Assembly (NCBI GenBank): GCA_964634885.1
Contig: CAZWLN010000025.1
Span: 1 to 60,517 of the forward strand
Direction: 5' to 3'
Length of the DNA stretch: 60,517 bases
Origin: DAINRZ01 sp964634885
Lineage (GTDB): Bacteria > Bacteroidota > Ignavibacteria > Kapaibacteriales > UBA2268
Numbering within the stretch: the stretch's first letter is position 1; every line of letters begins with the position of its first letter. Shown piece after piece: positions 8,906 through 15,979 of the stretch. Made by a program: the position numbers and the translations under genes. The notes beneath the pieces were generated by a model that saw only the letters and a program-made list of their open reading frames with translations, ran no database searches and was not told the DNA's origin.

Positions 8906-8979
8906 TGGGCCCGGAGGGACTTGAACCCCCGACCTGCGGATTATGAGTCCGACGCTCTAACCAACTGAGCTACAGGCCC
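8906..8979 (-). tRNA. tRNA with CAU anticodon (Ile2 or elongator Met)
   Basis: Read on the minus strand, the sequence starts GGGCCTGTAGCTCAGTTGGT and folds as a full cloverleaf: acceptor stem GGGCCTG/CGGGCCC, D-arm with GTTGGTTAGAGC, anticodon loop CTCATAA giving anticodon CAU, and T-loop GGTTCAAGTCC. The discriminator is A and CCA is not encoded. The acceptor GGGCC(T) is more like bacterial tRNA-Ile than elongator tRNA-Met, so a lysidine-modified tRNA-Ile2 reading AUA is quite possible. No initiator features (C1-A72 mismatch, GGG:CCC anticodon stem) are present. Confidence 0.93.
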
Positions 8980-9027
8980 GTTTTCCTGCCGACGCGTCAA
9001 CAGGAATACAAATATACGAATTTTTTC

Positions 9028-9813
9028 TTAATAATTAAAAATTCCTACAAAAAGTCCAAGTTGTACCGAAAGGCCGTTCCCATTGATGTCCGGCACTGTG
9101 CTGCTTTCAAGGCTCGTCGTCCTGTTCAGCTTCCAGTCTCCCATGAATGTCATGTTGTAGCCTACGTTTGCCCTGACCATTACCAGCGGCACCACCGCAT
9201 ACTCCAGGTAGAGGTTCGGACGTATGAAAGTCAACGGCGCCGTCGCACGCTGGAAATAGCTGTTGTTGCCTGCCGTGGGGCTGAAGTCCGGCCACTTGCC
9301 GTTCTTGGGCGACTTGTAAGCTTCTATGTTGATCTCGCCCCAGCCGCCGGTAACGCCTACGAGCACCGCAAACTTCCTGAAAAGAACAAACGGGTAATCG
9401 ATGGATACGCCGGTCATGCCTACGTCGAAGTTGAAGCCGTGGGTTGTGTCCCCGAATTTCGTTTCGAGATTAGAGGCTCCGCCCAGGCCAACGACACCGA
9501 TGCGCAGATCCTTCAGGAAAGGTATCTTGAGCATGCCCATGTGTACAAAACCGTGTGCACCCTGAAGATAGATGGTCGATTTGAAGTCGCCGGGTACAAG
9601 GTTCATGTTCTCAAGGAGTGGGTCGAGTTTGTCGAGGTTGAAAAAGCTGAAGTCACCGATATAGCCGCCGCCTACAGCAAAGTACGTAAGCGATTCCTCC
9701 GGTTCAGGTGCATTTTCAAATTCCATGTTGTCCAGGTCTTCGTCCTGGGCGCTAAGATATGTAAAAGAGGAGAACCCTATGATCAGGGCCATCAGTATTC
9801 TTTTCAATTCCAT
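9028..9813 (-). CDS. Outer-membrane beta-barrel protein, unknown function
   Basis: The 261-residue protein has a signal peptide (MELKRILMALIIGFSSFTYLSAQ) followed by a short acidic linker (DEDLDNMEFENAPEPEE). The remainder alternates glycine-rich turns with amphipathic strands (YFAVGGGYIGDFSFF; FNFDVGMTGVSIDYPF; LSVQLGLFVGIFNY) and ends in an aromatic residue, as expected for a small outer-membrane barrel. I do not recognise the family. It lies 60 bases downstream of the sirtuin gene on the same strand and could be in one transcript with it, although no functional link is apparent. Confidence 0.7.
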   Translation of the reverse strand: MELKRILMALIIGFSSFTYLSAQDEDLDNMEFENAPEPEESLTYFAVGGGYIGDFSFFNLDKLDPLLENMNLVPGDFKSTIYLQGAHGFVHMGMLKIPFLKDLRIGVVGLGGASNLETKFGDTTHGFNFDVGMTGVSIDYPFVLFRKFAVLVGVTGGWGEINIEAYKSPKNGKWPDFSPTAGNNSYFQRATAPLTFIRPNLYLEYAVVPLVMVRANVGYNMTFMGDWKLNRTTSLESSTVPDINGNGLSVQLGLFVGIFNY

Positions 9814-9873
9814 TTTTCACCCGCAAATATTTATAATCAATTCAATTCATTGTCCTTTGACGTACAGACCAAA

Positions 9874-10626
9874 TTATGATTTTTCTTTAATATAATTATT
9901 ATATTGTTCTAATAAATTCGGGAGCATTACACCGGAAGGCCCTTGCAGGTGCAAATCGGCACGGGTGCTGAGTACGGTTCTGTTCGGGTTGACTTCTACC
10001 ACGAATGCGCCTGCCTGTTTTGCAGTGTATGGCAGGCTTGCAGCGGGATAGACTTCGGCTGAGGTACCGACGCTGAAGAACACATCGCAGGAAAAGGCGG
10101 CCCGCTCAGCCGCTTCCATCGCTCCGTCGGGGAGCATTTCGCCGAACCAGACCACCGATGGCCTGATCAGCCCTGAACAGTACGGACACCGCGGCAGTTC
10201 TCCTTCGGGTATGTCGTCGGGCAGCTTCGCAGGCTTCCTGCAATCCATACAGTGGTTGTCCACGAGGTTGCCGTGAAGCTCCACAACATTGGTAGAGCCG
10301 GCTTTCTGGTGCAGCCTGTCCACGTTCTGGGTAATGAGTGTAAAAACCGGGAACAGCTTTTCCATCGCGGCGATGGCAAGATGGCCGGGATTGGGGTTCA
10401 GGTTGCGAAGCAGGTCCCACCGCTCGCGGTACCAGCGTAGTACAGCTCGCGGATTAGCCATGAATCCTTCCATGCTCGCCAGTTCCATCGGGTTCAACGT
10501 AGCCCACAGGCCGTCAGGATCGCGGAAAGTTTTAACTCCGCTTTCGGCAGAAACGCCGGCTCCTGTCAGTACTGCAACACTTCGCGCCCTGCCGAGCCTT
10601 TCAAGTAATATCTCAGGTATTTCCAT
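9874..10626 (-). CDS. cobB: NAD-dependent protein deacylase, sirtuin (CobB-like)
   Basis: The 250-residue protein removes acyl groups from lysines using NAD. It shows all sirtuin signatures: GAGVSAESGVKTFRD (residues about 22-36) for NAD binding, TQNVDRLHQKAG (about 97-108), the catalytic His in VELHGN, and a four-cysteine zinc site in two pairs (CMDC and CPYC) separated by about 18 residues. RPSVVWFGEMLP follows. Length and order fit bacterial class III/U-type Sir2 proteins. It lacks the Y-x-x-R pair that marks strict desuccinylases in an obvious form, so acyl specificity is not assigned. Cytoplasmic. It is divergent from the glutathione peroxidase gene. Confidence 0.93.
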   Translation of the reverse strand: MEIPEILLERLGRARSVAVLTGAGVSAESGVKTFRDPDGLWATLNPMELASMEGFMANPRAVLRWYRERWDLLRNLNPNPGHLAIAAMEKLFPVFTLITQNVDRLHQKAGSTNVVELHGNLVDNHCMDCRKPAKLPDDIPEGELPRCPYCSGLIRPSVVWFGEMLPDGAMEAAERAAFSCDVFFSVGTSAEVYPAASLPYTAKQAGAFVVEVNPNRTVLSTRADLHLQGPSGVMLPNLLEQYNNYIKEKS

Positions 10627-10855
10627 CTCAATCCTTTACATACTCATCATATTCCTTCACCACAAATTAAGTAGTAATCACCAATTTGTAAAGCCAATAA
10701 TTATTTGCCGTTAATTTTTTACGTTTTCATCCGTTATATTGTTTGACGAAAGGTAAATGGATTAAATAGTACCGGCAACAACACGGTATTAACAAATGCC
10801 TTTTCACAAACGAGGTGTTTTTATATTGAAAGTAAACAATTAAGAAAGAAAATAT

Positions 10856-11515
10856 ATGAAAAAAAATAACCTGACTGCAAGAATTACCATACTGACTAGT
10901 ATTATTGTCACGACAATGTCCGTCGTGCTTGTGTTCTCAGGGAATGCCCGGACAGACTCAATCGGGGCTGTCGTTACTGAAATCGTTTCCCAGAATGTAC
11001 CCCCGAACATGACAGGCAAAGTAGCCCCTGGAGAAAGTGTCCATCAATTCAAAGCCCGGACCATCGACGGCAGCGAAATTGAATTGTCCCAATACAAAGG
11101 TAAGGTGCTCCTCATAGTCAACGTAGCCAGTAAATGCGGCTATACACCACAGTACGAAGGGCTTCAAAAGCTCTATGGCCAGTATCGCGACAAGGGGTTC
11201 GAGATACTGGCTTTCCCCTGCAACCAGTTCGGCGGCCAGGAACCGGGTTCAAACAAAGAAATACAGGAATTCTGCAGGGTCAATTACAAGGTCAGCTTCC
11301 AACTGATGGATAAAATCGACGTTAACGGCCCTGATGCCCACCCACTATACAAATTTTTAACCAATGACAGAGGGGTGTTCAATCCCATTAAATGGAATTT
11401 TACCAAGTTCCTGATTGGCAAAGACGGTGTAATCATCGCCAGGCTCGAACCGGCCTCACCTCCGGAATTCCTGAGATATGAAATCATTCAGGCACTTAAA
11501 CAAGAAATCAAATAA
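10856..11515 (+). CDS. Glutathione peroxidase-family thiol peroxidase, exported
   Basis: The 219-residue protein has an N-terminal hydrophobic segment (residues about 8-28) that would act as a signal anchor or signal peptide, so it probably works in the periplasm. The domain from about 60 to 217 carries the family motifs: NVASKCGYT with the peroxidatic Cys at residue 94, LAFPCNQFGGQEPG with the catalytic Gln, and IKWNFTKFL with the catalytic Trp. The second Cys in FPCNQF allows thioredoxin-type recycling, as in most bacterial members that do not really use glutathione. It reduces hydrogen peroxide and lipid hydroperoxides. The next gene starts one base after its stop, so the two are co-transcribed. 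Confidence 0.93.
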   Translation: MKKNNLTARITILTSIIVTTMSVVLVFSGNARTDSIGAVVTEIVSQNVPPNMTGKVAPGESVHQFKARTIDGSEIELSQYKGKVLLIVNVASKCGYTPQYEGLQKLYGQYRDKGFEILAFPCNQFGGQEPGSNKEIQEFCRVNYKVSFQLMDKIDVNGPDAHPLYKFLTNDRGVFNPIKWNFTKFLIGKDGVIIARLEPASPPEFLRYEIIQALKQEIK

Positions 11516-11516
11516 T

Positions 11517-12683
11517 ATGGCAATTGACAAACTGATACTGAAAAAAGGCAGCGAAAGCCGGCTCCGCAGGGGCCATCTCTGGATCTTCAGCAACGAACTG
11601 ACAGGGGTACCCATCCTGGCGCCCGGTACTGTCGTAGAGATTGTTGACAAGAAAGAATACAGCTATGGATTGGGTTTTTACAATCCTCACAGCCTCATTG
11701 CCGTCAGGCTGCTGACAACCCGTGAACTGCCGGGCAGGGACTTCTTCGTCAGCCGTTTCAAGGATGCCCTTAAACTGAGACAAATGCTCTATCCTTCCGA
11801 GAACAGTTACAGGCTTGTTTTCGGCGAATCCGACTTCCTGCCGGGACTCATCGTCGATAAATACGACAATTACTTTTCCATACAGGTACTTTCGGCAGGC
11901 ATGGAAGCAATGAGGGATGAAATCGTTACTTCCCTTCTGCAATTGTTTCCGCGTACCGGAGGCATCATCCAGAAAAACAATTCCCGCCTTCGCGAGATGG
12001 AGGGGTTGCCGTCCAACGACGAAATACTGTACGGCACTATACCCGATGAAATTGAAATCAGTGAAAATTCCGTCAGGTTGAAACTGTCCCTCACCGAAGG
12101 CCAGAAAACCGGCTATTTCCTGGACCAGAAAGAGAACCGGCTGGCAGTCCGCAGGCTTGCAAAAGGCCTGTCCGTGCTGGACTGCTTCACCAACCAGGGA
12201 GGCTTTGCCCTGAACGCAGCACTTGGCGGCGCCCGCAGCGTCGAAGCCGTGGACTATTCCACCGAAGCCATCGAAAGAGCAGCGGAGAACGCTCAACTGA
12301 ACAACCTGTCTGCCAACTTCATTGTCGATGATGTCTTTGAATACCTAACTTCAGCGATTGCTGCCGGGAAGCAGTGGGACATGATTATTCTGGACCCGCC
12401 GGCTTTTACCAAAAGCAAAAAGAATGTGGACAAAGCCATTGCAGGTTACGCCAGGCTTAACAAGCTGGCGCTCAAGGCCCTGAAAACCGGAGGACTACTC
12501 GTTACCTCCAGTTGTTCACAGCATGTAACAGAGGAGGTCTTCTTCAGGACGGTAACCGGTGAATGTGTCAAACAGATGAGGCAGCCCAGGCTTGTCTTCC
12601 GCGGGATGCAGGCGCCCGACCATCCCATTCTTCCGTCCATGCCGGAAACCGCTTACCTTAAGTTCTTTGTGTTCGGGGTGTAA
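11517..12683 (+). CDS. rlmI: RlmI-like 23S rRNA cytosine-5 methyltransferase
   Basis: A 388-residue class I SAM methyltransferase. Residues about 1-75 are a PUA RNA-binding domain (LILKKGSESRLRRGHLWIFS). The catalytic part has LTEGQKTGYFLDQKENR, then the SAM site LSVLDCFTNQGGFALNAALG, the acidic SAM-ribose position AVDYS, and DMIILDPPAFTKSKK with the DPPAF motif, followed by VTSSCSQHV with the catalytic Cys. This order and length match RlmI (YccW), which makes m5C1962 in E. coli 23S rRNA. The ATG at 11517 is chosen because it gives the conserved N-terminus and abuts the peroxidase stop; an earlier in-frame ATG would overlap that gene. Confidence 0.9.
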   Translation: MAIDKLILKKGSESRLRRGHLWIFSNELTGVPILAPGTVVEIVDKKEYSYGLGFYNPHSLIAVRLLTTRELPGRDFFVSRFKDALKLRQMLYPSENSYRLVFGESDFLPGLIVDKYDNYFSIQVLSAGMEAMRDEIVTSLLQLFPRTGGIIQKNNSRLREMEGLPSNDEILYGTIPDEIEISENSVRLKLSLTEGQKTGYFLDQKENRLAVRRLAKGLSVLDCFTNQGGFALNAALGGARSVEAVDYSTEAIERAAENAQLNNLSANFIVDDVFEYLTSAIAAGKQWDMIILDPPAFTKSKKNVDKAIAGYARLNKLALKALKTGGLLVTSSCSQHVTEEVFFRTVTGECVKQMRQPRLVFRGMQAPDHPILPSMPETAYLKFFVFGV

Positions 12684-12712
12684 TGTAAAATTAAAAGGGA
12701 TTGGTATTATTA

Positions 12713-13738
12713 ATGTTGCGATATACGACTGGAAATATAATCGATAGCGAGACCGAGGCTATTGTTAATACAGTTAACACTCATGGTGTAATGGGTAAAG
12801 GTATCGCTCTTGCTTTTAAAAACGCATTCCCACTTAATTATAAATTATACCAAAAAGCATGTAAAGACGGAACAATCGACATAGGGAAGCTATTGATAAC
12901 AGAGACTGGTCAACTCTATCCAAAGTATATCATCAACTTCCCTACGAAAAAACATTGGCGCTACCCTTCGAAATATGAGTATATTGAAGCCGGTTTGAAG
13001 GATTTGCTTCGAATCATTAAAGAATATAATATAAAATCAATTTCTGTTCCACCCCTCGGTTCGGGCAACGGCCGATTGGAATGGCCTAAAGTGAAACAAT
13101 TAATTCTCAGCTGTCTTTCTGATATATCTGAACATACTGATGTCCTGATCTTTGAACCCGGTTTCAATGAACAACCTGCTCCTGAGAAAAAGAAAGTAGC
13201 CCTGACCTGCCCCAGAGCTTTATTTATATATGTTTTGGCAAATTACAGGATTCTGGACTATCAGATAAACTTGCTTGTTACTCAAAAAATAGCATATTTC
13301 ATGCAGCTGTTCGGCGAGAATCTCAACCTACAATTTGAAAAGGGATACTATGGGCCATACTCAGACAAACTGAACCATTTACTGAAGTATATAAATAATT
13401 CATATATTCAATACGATTCCGGAAACAATTCCCCTGCAACTGAAATCACTATTATCAGTGAGAATTTCCAGGAGGTTGTCGAATATTATAATAATCAGAC
13501 AACGACAGAACAGAAGCAAAGAACCGAAAGATTACTCTCGTTCATCGAAGGCTTCGAATCGCCTTACGGCCTGGAGCTTTTAGCCACAATTCATTTCATC
13601 GCGGAGAATACATCGAAGAAAACGACTAATGAAATTCTGGAAGAAATCGGCAACTGGACAAACCGGAAGAAAGAATTGATGAAACCCCGCCACATTGAAG
13701 TAGCTCTTTCAAGGCTGCGGGAATTTGACCTGGTTTAA
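12713..13738 (+). CDS. DarG-like macrodomain ADP-ribosyl-DNA glycohydrolase, solitary
   Basis: The 341-residue protein begins MLRYTTGNIIDSETEAIVNT, and the macrodomain (residues 1 to about 150) keeps NTVNTHGVMGKGIALAFK and PPLGSGNGRLEW. These match DarG, the antitoxin that removes the ADP-ribose which DarT adds to thymidines in DNA. Residues about 160-341 form an additional helical domain (ANYRILDYQINLLVTQKIAY), as in full-length DarG. No DarT-like toxin is adjacent: the gene upstream is a housekeeping methyltransferase and the one downstream an aspartokinase-like protein. Base and codon use are more AT-rich than in both neighbours, which suggests transfer. A TTG twelve bases upstream is in frame, but the ATG fits the family start. 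Confidence 0.85.
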   Translation: MLRYTTGNIIDSETEAIVNTVNTHGVMGKGIALAFKNAFPLNYKLYQKACKDGTIDIGKLLITETGQLYPKYIINFPTKKHWRYPSKYEYIEAGLKDLLRIIKEYNIKSISVPPLGSGNGRLEWPKVKQLILSCLSDISEHTDVLIFEPGFNEQPAPEKKKVALTCPRALFIYVLANYRILDYQINLLVTQKIAYFMQLFGENLNLQFEKGYYGPYSDKLNHLLKYINNSYIQYDSGNNSPATEITIISENFQEVVEYYNNQTTTEQKQRTERLLSFIEGFESPYGLELLATIHFIAENTSKKTTNEILEEIGNWTNRKKELMKPRHIEVALSRLREFDLV

Positions 13739-13837
13739 GAATACTCACAAAAAATAATCCCATAATCCACTCGGTTTTAATAAATATTCCCCGACAATTC
13801 GTTAATTTTACAATTATTATAAACTGGAGTCGAGCAA

Positions 13838-15154
13838 ATGTTGGTAATGAAATTCGGCGGGGTAATACTTAAGAACCGGAACGGTTTCGATGCCCTTTTG
13901 AATATTCTTGAATCGAAGAAGGACGAAAAAGCCCTGCTGGTCATCTCTGCTTTTTCCACAGCTACACGCGACCTGAAAAAGGCGGCCCGTACAGCGGAAA
14001 AAGGCGACGAGACTCTCGCCTGCTCCATGCTGGACCGGATCATCGACACCCACATCCAGTTCACCGGTACGCTGCTGAAAGACAAGGCTCACTCCCAGGC
14101 CCTCGGGCAATCCATCAACCTGCTTCATACGGACATAGGACAGCTCCTCCGGGGCATCGCCATTACACGCGAGGCCACCCCCCGTACAATGGACCTGATA
14201 CTCAGTTACGGCGAACTGCTTGCTTTGAAGATTATTGACGCCTTCCTCAGGGACAACGGCTTCAACCATATATGCATAGACTCCACCGAACTGGTTGTCA
14301 GCGATTCCCACTTCGGCAACGCCGCACCCAACCTCGAACTAACAGGCAGGAAACTCAGGGAAACGCTGCTGCCTCTGCTCGACCAATACAGGCTTGTCGT
14401 TACCCAGGGCTTCGTTGCACGCGACACAAACGGGGAGATCACCACTATGGGCATCGAGAGTTCCGGCCTCAGCGCCTTAGTGTTTGCCGGCCTTCTCGGT
14501 ACCGGCCAACTGGACATCTGGACCGACGTCGAAGGCATCAGGAGCGCTGACCCTAAAGCAGTCAACGGCACCTGTGCCGTTCCCGGCTTAAGCGTCGAAG
14601 AGGCCCGCCTGGCTGCCGACAGCGGCTTCAAGCTGATAATACAGCCGATGATCGATCTCATGATGAGTACCGGCATCGCCATCAACTACCGCTCTGCCTT
14701 CAATCCGGAAGGCGGGATGACTGTCTTCAGCCCGGACAGCCGGTCTTCGGGCCTGCCCTTCATCGTAATTAAAACCGGACTCTTTGTCTGCAAATACAGA
14801 ACCGGCAGTAAAACGCTTGCCGGGGACATAGGACGGCTGGCGGACAGTTCAAACGGCGCAGTTTTCTACTCGCAGTTCATAATTAACTCCGGTCACATAC
14901 TGCACATAACCGAGGAAGAAACCCCACTGTCCGTTAACGCTGAAGTCTTCAGGGATGTAAATTCAATAGTGATCATTAACTGCACTACTACCGCTGCGGG
15001 CAAGATAGTCGAAAAGCTTTCATCCGTCGACACCACAGCCCACTTTGTCAATTACCGCTACTTCGGCGATGAGCAGATACTGAAGATACTGCTTTCATCT
15101 GAGGCAGCTGCCCTTCTGTTACCGGAGATACACAGAATAGTTCTTCAAAAATAG
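13838..15154 (+). CDS. Aspartokinase-family protein with altered catalytic motif
   Basis: A 438-residue amino-acid-kinase protein. It keeps the N-terminal MKFGG (Lys5, Gly7, Gly8), SYGELL, a TQGFVARDTNGEITT stretch and DIWTDVEGIRSADPK, all of which mark aspartate kinase. Residues about 290-438 resemble the ACT-type regulatory part. However, the usual GRGGSD signature after ITT(L/M) reads MGIESSGLSA (residues about 204-213), so the Arg and Asp of that motif are gone, and the first motif ends FGGVIL instead of FGGTSV. It could be a divergent enzyme with another substrate or an inactive regulatory relative. A genuine aspartokinase is presumably encoded elsewhere. Confidence 0.75.
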   Translation: MLVMKFGGVILKNRNGFDALLNILESKKDEKALLVISAFSTATRDLKKAARTAEKGDETLACSMLDRIIDTHIQFTGTLLKDKAHSQALGQSINLLHTDIGQLLRGIAITREATPRTMDLILSYGELLALKIIDAFLRDNGFNHICIDSTELVVSDSHFGNAAPNLELTGRKLRETLLPLLDQYRLVVTQGFVARDTNGEITTMGIESSGLSALVFAGLLGTGQLDIWTDVEGIRSADPKAVNGTCAVPGLSVEEARLAADSGFKLIIQPMIDLMMSTGIAINYRSAFNPEGGMTVFSPDSRSSGLPFIVIKTGLFVCKYRTGSKTLAGDIGRLADSSNGAVFYSQFIINSGHILHITEEETPLSVNAEVFRDVNSIVIINCTTTAAGKIVEKLSSVDTTAHFVNYRYFGDEQILKILLSSEAAALLLPEIHRIVLQK

Positions 15155-15420
15155 TAACATTATTCAATTTGCAATACACGCTTACCGGTAATAGCTTAAG
15201 TACCCTATCATTATCGTGTAATATTATCAGTCAGGAAAATTTTACAAATATTTTACAATTCGCTATCTCTATATAATACAATTAGTTACCCCTCCCGCAT
15301 TGCCCGACAATGCGTAATGAAAAATTCCGCTTGACTTTGACTTTTTATTTTCATATTTTGACATTAGTTTAAATGTATTTGGATATTTGAGCATTATTAT
15401 TCGAAAATATTTTCATGGTA
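15155..15420. other. AT-rich spacer after aspartokinase-like gene
   Basis: No gene seen. A perfect 7-bp hairpin, CGCATTG-CCCGA-CAATGCG, lies at 15296-15314, but it has no following T-run and is not a standard terminator. Confidence 0.5.
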
Positions 15421-15535
15421 AAAAGACGAGTCCTCTCTGGCGGGTAAAGGACTAATCTTAACGCAGAAGCAAAATGAACGGATGAAAACTCCGGTTGAGA
15501 GTTAGTTCTATGTTTGTGCAGAAAGGAGACGTGCT
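15421..15535 (+). ncRNA. Possible structured RNA or leader segment
   Basis: This GC-balanced stretch stands out in an AT-rich spacer. AGTCCT (about 15431-15436) can pair with AGGACT (about 15447-15452), and the same AGGACTAAT can instead pair with GTTAGTTCT (about 15502-15510), enclosing ACGCAGAAGCAAAATGAACG and an AACTC/GAGTT hairpin. Two mutually exclusive pairings are a feature of switches, but this is reading by eye only and I recognise no known RNA family. A repeat block separates it from the next gene 440 bases on. Confidence 0.25.
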
Positions 15536-15539
15536 TATG

Positions 15540-15815
15540 ATTGCTGGTTAGTGATTAGTGGCTGGTGATTAGTTGCCGGTGGCTGGTGATTAGTGGTCAG
15601 ATGCTGGTGATTAGTGGCTGGTGGCAGAAAGTAAGTCTTTTCCCTCGCCTTGGATAAGAAGGGGGTAGATAATTACGAATTACGAATGACGAATGACGAA
15701 TGTAAGAAGAAACAGCGCTGGTTCTTCTTTCTCCTTCCCCTTGGGGAAGGCCGGGATGGGGTGGATTAGCATGTAAATTCTGAATTAAAGAAGTTTCCCC
15801 CGCCTTTGATGATGA
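15540..15815 (-). repeat. Intergenic mosaic repeat block, reverse orientation
   Basis: It begins with a degenerate minisatellite of GCTGGTGATTAGTG units (15543-15625, about six copies). This is followed by CCTCGCCTTGGATAAGAAGGGGG (15643-15665), a run of ACGAATTACGAATGACG units (15675-15700), and a CTTCCCCTTGGGGAAGGC-CGGGATGGGGTGG module (15733-15764). Modules and order match the inverted blocks elsewhere. The GCTGGTGATTAGTG array is seen only here. Confidence 0.8.
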
Positions 15816-15979
15816 GATGTGAGTGGACATATTAAAAAAGTATAGTAACTTGCTATAAATAGAAAAATTCCCTGTAACAATTTCCGTTCAGGATTGTTTA
15901 GATAAAATATTAAGTTGAAATACTCAACAGGAAATACTTAAAAGCCTTCAGAAGGCAAACAATTGAAAGGAATGAAAAA

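Noticed and set aside
8906..8979. Initiator tRNA-fMet
   Set aside because: The acceptor stem starts with a G-C pair (not a mismatch at position 1-72) and the anticodon stem lacks the three G-C pairs of initiators.
9061..9879. A 272-codon plus-strand frame opposite the outer-membrane protein gene
   Set aside because: The minus strand encodes a protein with signal peptide and barrel pattern. The plus frame has Arg/His/Val-rich composition typical of antisense frames of GC-richer genes.
12713..13738. Complete DarTG toxin-antitoxin system
   Set aside because: There is no DarT-like gene or remnant on either side; upstream is an RlmI-type methyltransferase.
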